Origin: an uncultured Eubacteriales bacterium
Lineage (GTDB): Bacteria; Bacillota; Clostridia; Oscillospirales; Oscillospiraceae
Assembly (NCBI GenBank): GCA_900079765.1
Contig: LT599017.1
Location: forward strand, 682,001 to 746,000
Length of the DNA stretch: 64,000 nt
Direction of reading: 5' to 3'
Part shown: positions 17,312-25,132 of the stretch, one piece after another
Numbering within the stretch: position 1 is the stretch's first letter
Layout: each line of letters starts with the position of its first letter
The notes under the pieces: model-generated
Told to the model about the DNA's origin: nothing
Database searches by the model: none
The model's input: the letters and a program-made list of their open reading frames with translations, nothing else
Translations under genes and position numbers: made by a program

Positions 17312-18730
17312 TCATCTAAAAGCGGCCAGCAACTCGTTGTAAAACCTAGCATATCTACGAATCATCTCACTGACAGGCCGCATCAGTTCGCGATCTTTAA
17401 GTTTGCGCACATCCATACCAAATCCACCTTCAAGACCCATAAACTCGTTCATGTGCGCGTGCATTTTCTCTATGACCGCGTTGATTGCCGGCAGTTCCTT
17501 TATATCAGGACATAATTCTTTCGCCTTGTTCAGGAAATTTGGACAAAATACATTTGTTGCAATGATGCACAGATACTCGCCGTAATCGCGCCAAATATCC
17601 AACTCATCATCGAGGGTATCGTCATATGCCCCGTTCTCAATGTTTTCAGCCCAGTCGAGAAATGCGTGTGCCCCAAACGATACGCCGTCCCGAGGCGAAG
17701 CTAAGTTAAGTAATGGGATGTTCGCAATCGCTTGACGGTATACCTCCGGCAGCGTTGGCGCTTTCTTTTTTTCTTCGGCAAACACAAGCGTATAAGGAGT
17801 ATCCAAAGGGAAGGACTTGGGGGTAGCTGAAGTATCCGGTAAGCATAACAAAGTTTGCCCGCCATTTTCATAACCTACGATGCAGGTAATTTCTTCAACA
17901 GGAATTAATTTTTCACTATATGGGAAATTGAACCCTTTTACGATGACTGGCAAATCACGGTCGATATGGCTGACAACTTTTTGGATGTATTTCTCTCTGT
18001 TTGCGGAAAACGATTGCGGACTGACGAACGTATAGTCATACCCACAAGCATCGAAGACCCGCTTTATCAGGTGTTCATCAAAACAAGCATGTGACAGACA
18101 TTGATGCCACTTGGTCAGGTCCCCACCGTAGACTTGTGTGAAACAGTCGCCGGATACGCCCGAGAAGAACCAGTAGTCATAGTCTTTGCTTTCGCCGAGG
18201 TATTCCATAAGCATTGCCATACAGGCGTTGAATGCGTAATTTTGCCCTTGATACTTGTCCAACAGTGGATGAAAGTTTCCATCAGAACCGGCGTGTGGTT
18301 GATACCACTTGGTCTTGAGAATTTTGCTTGATTGATTCATGGTTACATCTCCTTTAATTCGTTTGATAGATGGGGTAAAGGAGATGCGGTCATAATCAGG
18401 AAGAATCACGTTTGCGTCTCTCGCCGCCGTCGGCGTCATACCGTATCTTCGTTTGAACGCTACGCCAAATGTATCGGATGAATCATAGCCATATTTTATG
18501 GCTATATCAATCACTTTCTCTTTGCCGCAGCGCAAATCGTCCGCAGCGCGAGCGAGCCGTCTTAAACGCACATATTCTATCAATGTGGTGCCTGTCATCA
18601 ACACGAATAGCCGTTGTAGTACGGCAAGCGGACACGCCGCTATACGAGATAATGTTTGGTTGTCTATCTCTCCGTCAAGGTTTTCCTCGACATACGAGAT
18701 TAACTTGTTCAATCTTTCCAGCGATTCCAT
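17312..18730 (-). CDS. AraC-family regulator fused to a papain-like/BtrH-type domain
   Basis: Of the 472 residues, about 1-105 are a two-helix-turn-helix AraC domain (LSRIAACPLAVLQRLF; IAIKYGYDSSDTFGVAFKRR). A linker leads to a large domain (about 150-345) with NACMAMLMEYLG, DYWFFSGVSGDCF and LPVIVKGFNFPY, which resembles BtrH_N / C39-like peptidase folds. The C-terminal 120 residues are helical. In the common layout the second domain serves as ligand sensor; proteolytic activity is not established. ATG 18730 follows AAAGGAGGGCGG. It is the only intact gene inside the inverted-repeat element and is AT-rich relative to the surrounding genome. Confidence 0.8.
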   Translation of the reverse strand: MESLERLNKLISYVEENLDGEIDNQTLSRIAACPLAVLQRLFVLMTGTTLIEYVRLRRLARAADDLRCGKEKVIDIAIKYGYDSSDTFGVAFKRRYGMTPTAARDANVILPDYDRISFTPSIKRIKGDVTMNQSSKILKTKWYQPHAGSDGNFHPLLDKYQGQNYAFNACMAMLMEYLGESKDYDYWFFSGVSGDCFTQVYGGDLTKWHQCLSHACFDEHLIKRVFDACGYDYTFVSPQSFSANREKYIQKVVSHIDRDLPVIVKGFNFPYSEKLIPVEEITCIVGYENGGQTLLCLPDTSATPKSFPLDTPYTLVFAEEKKKAPTLPEVYRQAIANIPLLNLASPRDGVSFGAHAFLDWAENIENGAYDDTLDDELDIWRDYGEYLCIIATNVFCPNFLNKAKELCPDIKELPAINAVIEKMHAHMNEFMGLEGGFGMDVRKLKDRELMRPVSEMIRRYARFYNELLAAFR

Positions 18731-18950
18731 AACACCGCCCTCCTTTCTGAATCCATTGTACAGGATAAATCAAGGGAGTACCTGTTATTTTTTATATGAA
18801 AAATGTCGATGCGCTGTTTTTCATTTCATGCAAATATATATGACTCGCAGTTCAACACAGTTGGACAAATTCCTGTTTATCGTTCTCGATAATTATAACA
18901 GACTACACTTTATAAGCAATAATTCTCATATATTTCGTTTTAACTTGCTT

Positions 18951-18996
18951 AAAAAGTACCCTCACCCTTTTTTGAAAATTGGGCGGGGTACTTTTT
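18951..18996. terminator. Hairpin near the right end of the element
   Basis: AAAAAGTACCC (18951-18961) pairs with GGGTACTTTTT (18986-18996). A and T runs on both sides make it terminator-like in both directions and it would insulate the passenger gene. Confidence 0.6.
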
Positions 18997-19009
18997 CGCT
19001 AAAGATTTT

Positions 19010-19049
19010 GGCTTAACTTAATGACATTGACCCCCGGGTGCCTCTTTTT
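19010..19049 (-). repeat. Right terminal inverted repeat
   Basis: Begins GGCTTAACTTAATGACATTG on the plus strand and ends CCTCTTTTT; it is the inverted partner of 16756-16795. Confidence 0.7.
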
Positions 19050-19103
19050 GACACCTTGCTACGAAATAGATGCCGTGTTTTTTGCGCAATGCTCACAATG
19101 TGC

Positions 19104-19643
19104 TCATTTGCTGAAGATTGAAACTCTATCTCTGTGTAATGTCTTTGAAGTCAAGTTAATTAACAATTCCTCAGATGCCGAAATACTCGCTACACAACAA
19201 ATAATTATAGCTGTTATTTCTTTTCCGAAAACCGAAAATAGAAAAGGAAAGAAAAATAAGATTATACCTGTAGCTTTATTGGCATAGGTATGTAAAAAAG
19301 CAAGCTGATGATACTTTGCAAAGCCAAAGGTTATTGAAATTAAGCGTATTACAGCAATAATAACTATCCAGTAGATGATCCACAAAGGAAGATTTGCAAT
19401 TGGTATAAAAATTGACAGCACAATACAAATAAATATCAAATCAGATACACTATCTAATACCTGCCCGAATTTGCTGGAAGCATTCAATTTTCTCGCAATA
19501 TATCCATCTAAAACGTCGCTAATTCCACACATAAGATAAAAGGAAAAGAACAGAGCCGAAAATGGTTTTACAAGCAACAAGCAGACAGCTGCGAATATTC
19601 TAATAATTGTAACGCAGTTAGGGATATTTTTAATGGCTTTCAC
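19104..19643 (-). CDS. CDP-alcohol phosphatidyltransferase
   Basis: The 179-residue integral membrane protein has about five to six hydrophobic segments and the full family signature: DGYIAR, then eight residues, then GQVLDSVSD (pattern DGx2ARx8Gx3Dx3D, about residues 46-68). Family knowledge: it transfers a phosphatidyl group from CDP-diacylglycerol to an alcohol such as glycerol-3-phosphate, serine or inositol. It is shorter and more AT-rich than housekeeping PgsA, and it lies beside the element and a tRNA gene, suggesting acquisition. GTG 19643 is the only plausible start because a stop codon lies four codons upstream; the ribosome site is weak. Confidence 0.88.
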   Translation of the reverse strand: MKAIKNIPNCVTIIRIFAAVCLLLVKPFSALFFSFYLMCGISDVLDGYIARKLNASSKFGQVLDSVSDLIFICIVLSIFIPIANLPLWIIYWIVIIAVIRLISITFGFAKYHQLAFLHTYANKATGIILFFFPFLFSVFGKEITAIIICCVASISASEELLINLTSKTLHRDRVSIFSK

Positions 19644-19778
19644 CTCAAGTACTTATATATTTTTTATTCAAACGATGACAAATTTCTGCTTTTCTTTGTG
19701 GTTTAAAAGACTTTGAATTTATAATACCACACATTGCTAAAAATAAAGACATAAATTAGTTACAAATATATTTAGTTA

Positions 19779-19820
19779 AAAGTCATGAATGAGCTTAAAT
19801 TCTCATACATGACTTTTTTA
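19779..19820 (+). terminator. Orphan intrinsic terminator in an AT-rich gap
   Basis: AAAAGTCATG (19779-19788) pairs with CATGACTTTT (19808-19817) and a T run follows. Nothing coding precedes it on the plus strand. The gap 19644-19984 otherwise shows only AT-rich sequence and the hairpin at 19931-19976. Confidence 0.5.
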
Positions 19821-19930
19821 TATGCACATAATTAAAACAGAGACGCTTAGCCCACAAAGGTTGAGCAAGAATCAAAAGTCAATATAGGTTGAATAGAATT
19901 AAAAATATATTTTTGGAATCATTATAAGAA

Positions 19931-19976
19931 GAGAAGGTTGGTATTATGCGGGTTTTCGCATAATACCAACCTTCTC
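19931..19976 (-). terminator. Perfect 20-bp hairpin downstream of tRNA-Leu
   Basis: GAGAAGGTTGGTATTATGCG (19931-19950) is perfectly complementary to 19957-19976, loop GGTTTT. It lies nine bases past the 3' end of the leftward tRNA-Leu gene and probably ends its transcript. Confidence 0.7.
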
Positions 19977-19984
19977 TCAATCTT

Positions 19985-20069
19985 TGGTACGCTCGAGGGG
20001 ACTCGAACCCCTACCTCTCGCGAGAATAGAACCTAAATCTATCGCGTATACCAATTTCGCCACGAGCGC
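19985..20069 (-). tRNA. tRNA-Leu (anticodon UAG)
   Basis: An 85-base cloverleaf can be drawn. Acceptor GCGCTCG pairs with CGAGCGT, the anticodon loop is TTTAGGT giving UAG, there is a long variable stem (CTCGCGAG) typical of leucine tRNA, the T arm is GGGGTTCGAGTCCCC, and the encoded end is ACCA. Confidence 0.93.
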
Positions 20070-20221
20070 GTATGAGCACCGGAGACCCCGGTTGCTTTTT
20101 TGCTTTATAGAGCCTAAAATTGATTGAAGAGTAAAACTGCCTTCGCGGTTGTCCTCTGCGCTATCAAGACTTCCTTCAAGTAGTATACCTAAGATTCGCT
20201 GTTCTGCCAAGAGGGTAAAAC

Positions 20222-20279
<58 letters not shown>

Positions 20280-20390
20280 GTGCAACAAATATGATTTTAG
20301 CATCCGCCTGGGAAAATGTCAATTGAACCGGGGTGGCAAATCGATTATAATAGTAGAAACTTGCGAGAGAGCGGAAGGAGGGCCTTCGGC

Positions 20391-21230
20391 ATGAAGAGAG
20401 CGCCTAAGGTGGCGGTGGTGCACGACATGTGTGGGTTCGGGCGATGCTCCATGACGGTGGCGCTGCCCGTGCTGGCGGCGATGGGCGGGCAGTGCTGTCC
20501 GGTGCCCACGGCTTATCTATCGGCCCACACCGGCTTTCCTGCCACCGACCGAGCCGTCTTTCACGACCTGACGGAGCAGATCCCCGGCGTCACCTCTCAC
20601 TGGGAGGAGCTGGGCGTAGAGCTGGACGCTATTTATTCCGGGTTCCTTGGCTCGGCGCAGCAGGTGGACCATCTCCTCTCCTTTGTGGCCCGTTTCCGGA
20701 GGGAGGGGACCTTTGTCCTGGTGGACCCTGTTATGGGGGACCACGGGAAGCCCTACCGAACCTGCACGCCCGACCTGCGCGCCCGTCTGGCGGAACTGGC
20801 CGCTCAGGCCGACGCGATCACCCCCAACCTGACCGAGGCGGCCCTCCTGCTGGGGGAGGCATACCGGGAGAGTCCAGATGCCGCCACACTCCGCGCCTGG
20901 CTGGAACGGCTTTCCCTGGGCGGGAGGCGCTCGGTGGTCATCACCGGGATATCCACCACTCCGGAGGAGCTGGGAGCGGCCTGCATCGAGCGGGCGAGCG
21001 GGCGTACCTTCTTTGCTATGGCGCGGCGGGAGAAGGGGAGTTACCCCGGCACGGGAGACCTCTTTGCCAGTGTCCTGTTGGGTGCAATCCTACGGGGAGA
21101 GGACCTGCAGTCTGCCGCAGCGGCCGCCGTGGACTTCGTGAGCAAAAGCGTCCACCGCACCCTGGCCCTGGGCACCCCCGTCCTGGAGGGCGTGCAGTTT
21201 GAAGGACAGCTTGGAGAATTGATGAAATAG
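20391..21230 (+). CDS. Pyridoxine/pyridoxamine kinase family (PdxK/PdxY-like)
   Basis: The 279-residue cytoplasmic kinase has the ribokinase-like fold of PdxY: HDMCGFGRCS at 10-19, PTAYLSAHTGFP, VDPVMGDHGKPY near 118, NLTEAALL, and the anion-hole GTGDLFASVLLGA near 227. Family knowledge: ATP-dependent phosphorylation of B6 vitamers. ATG 20391 follows GGAAGGAGG; an in-frame upstream ATG would extend it over the tRNA promoter region and has no ribosome site. It is monocistronic and convergent with the amidase gene through a shared terminator. Confidence 0.9.
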   Translation: MKRAPKVAVVHDMCGFGRCSMTVALPVLAAMGGQCCPVPTAYLSAHTGFPATDRAVFHDLTEQIPGVTSHWEELGVELDAIYSGFLGSAQQVDHLLSFVARFRREGTFVLVDPVMGDHGKPYRTCTPDLRARLAELAAQADAITPNLTEAALLLGEAYRESPDAATLRAWLERLSLGGRRSVVITGISTTPEELGAACIERASGRTFFAMARREKGSYPGTGDLFASVLLGAILRGEDLQSAAAAAVDFVSKSVHRTLALGTPVLEGVQFEGQLGELMK

Positions 21231-21236
21231 ATCAAC

Positions 21237-21268
21237 AAAGCCCCCGGAGCAAAAGCTCCGGGGGCTTT
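21237..21268. terminator. Bidirectional intrinsic terminator
   Basis: AAAGCCCCCGGAGC, loop AAAA, GCTCCGGGGGCTTT: a perfect 14-bp stem between convergent genes. Confidence 0.85.
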
Positions 21269-21277
21269 CCTGTGCGG

Positions 21278-21919
21278 TCATTTATTTTCGTGGGAGAAGT
21301 CGATCCTGTCCAAAAAGGTCTCCCAGTCCTCCGGGTGTTGGACGTACCAGAGGGGGCACTCTTTGCCCGTCACGTCGTAGTGCCGAATGACCTGGTCTCG
21401 GTCCAGCTTGAAGTAGTCCACCAGCCACTGAACCAGTTCCACCAGGCTCTCCATAGTCGCGTCCCCAAATTCCCCGGTGTCGTCCGCGTGGCAGACTTCG
21501 ATGGACAGGGTGTCATAATTGCGCTGGCTGGAGGCGTAAGCCACCTCGTCCGAGGGAACGACCTGGAGAACCTCACCCTTTAGCCCCACGATAAAGTTGC
21601 TGCTGGCGTGGGTCTCGTGGCTGTCGGCGAGCCCGGCAAAGTAGCTGCGGTTCTGGGCCGCCGTGGTGCCGGGGTTTCCCGTGTTGTGGATGACGATGCC
21701 GTTCACCGCCTCCAGCGTTTCGCCGGCGCGGGAGTATTCGTTGATGGGAAGGAGAGCCTGCTCCACCCAATCGGGGGCTACAGCCGCCGGGGCGGGCGCG
21801 CTGTTTCGGGAGACAAGGAGCCACACGCCCAGCAGAACCAACGCGATGCCGGCCAGGATCGCGGGCAGCCGCAGGGGCCGGGGGAGACTCCGCCGCCCCT
21901 TTTTCTTCCTGCGTGCCAC
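21278..21919 (-). CDS. Membrane-anchored N-acetylmuramoyl-L-alanine amidase (Amidase_2/PGRP fold)
   Basis: A basic N terminus and one membrane segment (IAGIALVLLGVWLLV-like) precede an Amidase_2 domain. First zinc ligand His lies in GIVIHNTGNPG, second in RHYDVTGKECP, with the third ligand provided by the Cys of that motif. The enzyme would cleave the lactyl-Ala bond of peptidoglycan outside the membrane. GTG 21919 is preferred: GGGGGGTGGGAG lies just upstream, while the in-frame ATGs at 21952 and 21964 fall on a promoter-like TACACT box. If an upstream start is used the protein gains 11-15 residues. It is monocistronic. Confidence 0.85.
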   Translation of the reverse strand: MARRKKKGRRSLPRPLRLPAILAGIALVLLGVWLLVSRNSAPAPAAVAPDWVEQALLPINEYSRAGETLEAVNGIVIHNTGNPGTTAAQNRSYFAGLADSHETHASSNFIVGLKGEVLQVVPSDEVAYASSQRNYDTLSIEVCHADDTGEFGDATMESLVELVQWLVDYFKLDRDQVIRHYDVTGKECPLWYVQHPEDWETFLDRIDFSHENK

Positions 21920-22014
21920 CGCTCCCACCCCCCGCAATTTTTCGTGTACCATAGTGTAGCACAAAAAACGCGGTTTCGACAGTGGCTGGAGGGAAGTGTA
22001 AGAAAATTGTCACT

Positions 22015-23550
22015 TTACCGCAGCCGGAACAGCTCCCCGACCCGCACTCCCTGGGTGCTGAGCGCAACCAGATAGAGCACTGCGCCGAAGAGGATGCAGG
22101 CGATACAGGAGACCACCCCGTCCATCCCGCTGCCCAGGAGATAGTGGAACAGCAGGTTTACCACCAGCCCCATGAGGAGGGCCGAGAGCGCCGGGGCTGT
22201 GCCCCACTGAAAGAGCTGGAGCTTTACCTTTGTGGCCCCCCGCACCTGGAACCACTTGAGGACCACCCCCAGAGCCGAGCTCCCCACGAATCCGACCACA
22301 TACCCACCCAGCCCAACGCCGGGGACGCCCATGAGCACGTAAGTGCAAACGAGCTGCACCGCCCCGCAGAGGAGAGAGGTGCGAGCCGCCGCGGCCTGCC
22401 TGCCCACGCCGTTTAGCGCGCCGCCCAGCACCGACTCGTAGCACGAGAGAAGCACCCCTACGGAGAGGGGCACGATGTACGCCCCCACGGTGGGCTCCTT
22501 GAAGAGGTAGACGCCGATGGTGGGCCCCAGCACCACCATCAGGGCCATTGCGGGCATGGTGAGTACGCTGGTGGCGAGGAGGGACTTGTGGATGCGCCGC
22601 CTGGCCTGGTCCATCTGTTTCAGGGCGCAGCTCTCTGCCAGTTTGGGCACCAGCACCAGCCCCAGCGCGCCGATGAAGGCGGTGGGCAGGTAGAGCATGG
22701 GCACCGTCATTCCGCAGATGACGCCAAAGGCGCTCATGGCCGCCGATACGTCCATCCCCGCTGCCACCAGCCGCTGGGGGATGAGGACCGCATTGGCCGA
22801 GGCCATCAGGTTGCCCAGCAGCGAGGTGGCCGCAATGGGGGCGGCAATGGAGAGGATGGTCTTATTCAGCACCCTGGGGGTTTCCCCCGCCCCTGTGAGC
22901 CCTGCGGGGCTGCCCATGTGGCGGCGGTACAGCGCGGACTGGGTGATGGCGGAGAAGACTTCCGAGCAGCACATGCCGATTACGATGATGCCCACCGTTC
23001 GCTCTGGGTTCTGGGGCAGGAAGGCCACCAGCAGCCCCAGCACCGCCCCTGTGCGGATGAACTGCTCGGCAAGCTCGGTGAGGGCGGCGGGGCGGACGTT
23101 GCCCGTGCCGTAAAAGTAGTGCTTGTGCAGGTTCTCAATACCGGTGAGCAAAATGCAGGGGAGCAGCAGCAGCAGACCCATCTGGGTCCGCGCGTCCCCC
23201 AGGAGATAGACAGAGATGGGGTCGTACAGCAGGGCGGTGACGGCTGCCACCAGGGCGAAGAGGACCAGAAAGGCGACAAGGCACCGCCGCAGCACCTGGT
23301 AGATAGCCTTGCGATTCCCCAGCGCGTGGTAGCGGGAGGAGAGGTTGGAGACTGATACGGTGAGTCCCACTGCCGTCAGGGCCATGACCACCGAGTAAAC
23401 CGGCATGATGAGCTGGTACAGGCCCATGATCTCCGCTCCGATGAGCCGGGAGAGGAAAATGCGGTAGACAAAGCCCAATAGCTGGGACACGATGCCGGTG
23501 CAGGTCAGCACCAGTGTGCCGTACAGCGCGGACGAACGGTTCCATTTCAA
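22015..23550 (-). CDS. SpoVB/MurJ-like polysaccharide flippase (MVF/MATE superfamily)
   Basis: The 511-residue protein has about 14 hydrophobic segments spread over its length, with the N-terminal GIVSQLLGFVYRIFLSRLIG and GLYQLIMPVYSVVMALTAVG typical of SpoVB/YkvU/MurJ-like proteins of spore formers. Family knowledge: it flips lipid-linked cell wall precursors. GGGAGGGG lies upstream of ATG 23550. It is followed on the same strand by the amidase gene after 95 bases, which gives a small cell-wall cluster. It supports a spore-forming Clostridia lineage but does not prove sporulation. Confidence 0.9.
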   Translation of the reverse strand: MKWNRSSALYGTLVLTCTGIVSQLLGFVYRIFLSRLIGAEIMGLYQLIMPVYSVVMALTAVGLTVSVSNLSSRYHALGNRKAIYQVLRRCLVAFLVLFALVAAVTALLYDPISVYLLGDARTQMGLLLLLPCILLTGIENLHKHYFYGTGNVRPAALTELAEQFIRTGAVLGLLVAFLPQNPERTVGIIVIGMCCSEVFSAITQSALYRRHMGSPAGLTGAGETPRVLNKTILSIAAPIAATSLLGNLMASANAVLIPQRLVAAGMDVSAAMSAFGVICGMTVPMLYLPTAFIGALGLVLVPKLAESCALKQMDQARRRIHKSLLATSVLTMPAMALMVVLGPTIGVYLFKEPTVGAYIVPLSVGVLLSCYESVLGGALNGVGRQAAAARTSLLCGAVQLVCTYVLMGVPGVGLGGYVVGFVGSSALGVVLKWFQVRGATKVKLQLFQWGTAPALSALLMGLVVNLLFHYLLGSGMDGVVSCIACILFGAVLYLVALSTQGVRVGELFRLR

Positions 23551-23770
23551 AAAAAGCCCCTCCCTTATCGGTCTATTTGACTATATTCCGCGGACAAGGG
23601 GGACATGAAATCTTATTTGAGAATTCTGGAGAGTCCGCTTTTTGTAATCGCCCCCTAGGGTTCGCCGACGGTCAAAGATGATATCGGGCGGGAACCGCCC
23701 CTGACAAACCGAGACGTGAGCGTTTACCATTGCGTTATATCACTAACGTCCGGCATACACGCCTTCCCCC

Positions 23771-23799
23771 TTTACAAACGCCCCGAAAAAAGGTATTAT
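23771..23799 (+). promoter_or_regulatory. Sigma-A promoter of the DUF554 gene
   Basis: TTTACA (23771-23776), 17-bp spacer and TATTAT (23794-23799) lie 42 bases before ATG 23842. The rest of 23551-23770 shows only a short GGGCGG/CCGCCC hairpin. Confidence 0.6.
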
Positions 23800-23841
23800 A
23801 GGCATAATATCCGGTCAAAAGAGACAATTGGAGTGTTTCCC

Positions 23842-24552
23842 ATGGTGGCAACGATCATCAACGTTCTTCTGGTCCTGGCAGGCAGCCTGCTGGGGCTTTT
23901 TCTCCGCAATCGGCTCAGCACACGCTTTGCCTCCGCGGTCACGACGGTGCTGGGCTTGTGCGTCCTGGGCATCGGCGTCTCGGGGATGATCACCACCGCA
24001 AACACGCTCTGCGTCATCATCTGCATGGTGCTGGGCACCATCATCGGCGAGGGACTCAACATCGAAAAGCGTATGGACGGTCTTGGCGAGGCTCTGCGCC
24101 GCAAGCTGGTGAAGGGGGACGGGAACAGCCGTTTCGTGGAAGGATTCGTCTCCGCGTCTGTCCTCTTCTGCGTGGGGGCCATGGCCATCAATGGCAGCAT
24201 GGAGGCCGGCATGTTGGGCAAGTACGACATCCTTATCTCCAAGGGCGTCATCGACGGCGTGACCAGCATCACCTTTGCCGCGGCCATGGGCCTGGGCGTG
24301 GCCTTCTCCGCCATTCCGCTCTTCCTCTACCAGGGCGGGCTAACCCTCCTCTTTGCCGCCGTGGGGAGTATCATCCCCGATCCGGTCGTGTTGGAGATGA
24401 GTGCGGTGGGCGGCACCATCATCGTCGCCATTGCCATCAATATGCTGGGCCTCTCCAAGGAAAAGCTCCGCGTCGGTAATATGCTGCCGGCAATCTTCCT
24501 GCCGATTTTGTATCTCCCTCTGGCGGATTTCATTTCTGGCCTTATGAAATAG
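23842..24552 (+). CDS. DUF554 (YqgA/YdfK-like) membrane protein
   Basis: The 236-residue protein has about seven hydrophobic helices and the DUF554 hallmarks: TIINVLLVLAGSLLGLFLRN at the start, EGFVSASVLFCVGAMAINGS in the middle (split across residues 99-118), and GLTLLFAAVGSII. Function of the family is unknown; a small-ion or metabolite transport role is often guessed. ATG 23842 follows the promoter by about 40 bases; an upstream in-frame start exists but overlaps that promoter. Its last 75 bases are repeated downstream as a fragment at 24680-24757. Confidence 0.88.
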   Translation: MVATIINVLLVLAGSLLGLFLRNRLSTRFASAVTTVLGLCVLGIGVSGMITTANTLCVIICMVLGTIIGEGLNIEKRMDGLGEALRRKLVKGDGNSRFVEGFVSASVLFCVGAMAINGSMEAGMLGKYDILISKGVIDGVTSITFAAAMGLGVAFSAIPLFLYQGGLTLLFAAVGSIIPDPVVLEMSAVGGTIIVAIAINMLGLSKEKLRVGNMLPAIFLPILYLPLADFISGLMK

Positions 24553-24679
24553 ATCATATTGCCGATCGCCCCCGCGGAGCGGGGGACGGCGCGAATGCGC
24601 CGCAGGCAGGGAGCATTCATTTCTCCCTGCCGCAAATGAAAAGGAAAGGGGGCCCCGGCAAATCGAAGATTTGATGGGG

Positions 24680-24757
24680 AACAATATGCTGCCAGCCATC
24701 TTCCTGCCGATTTTGTATCTCCCTCTGGCGGATTTTATCTCGGGCCTTTTGAAATAG
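24680..24757 (+). pseudogene. 3' fragment of a second DUF554 gene
   Basis: A 25-codon open stretch ending in TAG encodes NMLPAIFLPILYLPLADFIS and then GLLK, nearly the same as the last 24 residues of the intact gene at 23842-24552. DNA identity is high but with silent changes. It has no start or upstream body. A tandem paralogue deleted by recombination is the simplest explanation. Confidence 0.75.
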
Positions 24758-24959
24758 CAGAGCGGAATCCACAAAAATTTTGTCAAAATTGCATCTTCCT
24801 CTTGCCAACTGCACAAGTGGTCTGTTAGAATATATGAAGACTCATTCAGGAAAAGGTGAAGATACGTTCAGGAAAATGAGCCGGGCATTTTGTGAAAATT
24901 GGACAGACGATTCGACAAAGGATATGAGAAATATAGCATAGTTTCCCCGCCAAAATGGC

Positions 24960-24988
24960 TTGCACGCTGCCGGGAAAAGGGCTATACT
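24960..24988 (+). promoter_or_regulatory. Sigma-A promoter of the butyrate operon
   Basis: TTGCAC (24960-24965), a 17-bp spacer and TATACT (24983-24988). Transcription would begin near 24995, leaving a leader of about 138 bases before crt. Confidence 0.75.
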
Positions 24989-25029
24989 AGGCTACAGGGA
25001 CCAGTCGGCACAACGACTGATCTGCCCGG

Positions 25030-25080
25030 AACGCAATCGCGCGCGCCATGAGACGGCTAGTATGCGCAGTTGCGTTTTTT
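25030..25080 (+). promoter_or_regulatory. Terminator-like hairpin in the leader of the butyrate operon
   Basis: AACGCAA (25030-25036) can pair with TTGCGTT (25070-25076) with GCGC/GCGC pairs inside, followed by TTTTTT to 25080. A smaller hairpin CAGTCG/CGACTG lies upstream near 25002-25019. Together they could form an attenuator, although no known riboswitch class was recognised. Confidence 0.4.
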
Positions 25081-25091
25081 CAGAGGGTTAT

Positions 25092-25109
25092 ATGTTAAAA
25101 AAATAACAA
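25092..25109 (+). promoter_or_regulatory. Probable Rex (NADH/NAD+ redox repressor) operator
   Basis: ATGTTAAAAAAATAACAA matches the Rex consensus TTGTTAAnnnnTTAACAA at 16 of 18 positions. It lies 23 bases before the crt start, between the leader hairpin and the ribosome site. Rex is known to control crt-bcd-etf operons in Clostridium. Confidence 0.65.
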
Positions 25110-25132
25110 CCAATATAAGGAGGCAGCAAAAC

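Larger units (their letters stand above)
16756..19049. mobile_element. ITR-bounded passenger element without transposase (about 2.3 kb)
   Basis: Forty-base terminal inverted repeats at 16756-16795 and 19010-19049 match at about 36 positions, sharing AAAAAGAGGCACCC at the outer ends and CAATGTCATTAAGTTAAG inside. The interior is AT-rich and carries only the AraC-type gene 17312-18730 plus remnants. No transposase frame is found and no clear target-site duplication is visible. This is the architecture of a non-autonomous transposon with cargo. Confidence 0.6.

Noticed and set aside
20070-20221. Possible group I intron between the tRNA halves
   Set aside because: No P/Q/R/S core elements or 3' exon with a T arm were found between the fragment and the intact tRNA.
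23600-23770. Possible riboswitch upstream of the DUF554 gene
   Set aside because: Only a short GGGCGG/CCGCCC hairpin is seen, and it lies upstream of the predicted promoter; no fluoride, yybP or other known class matches.
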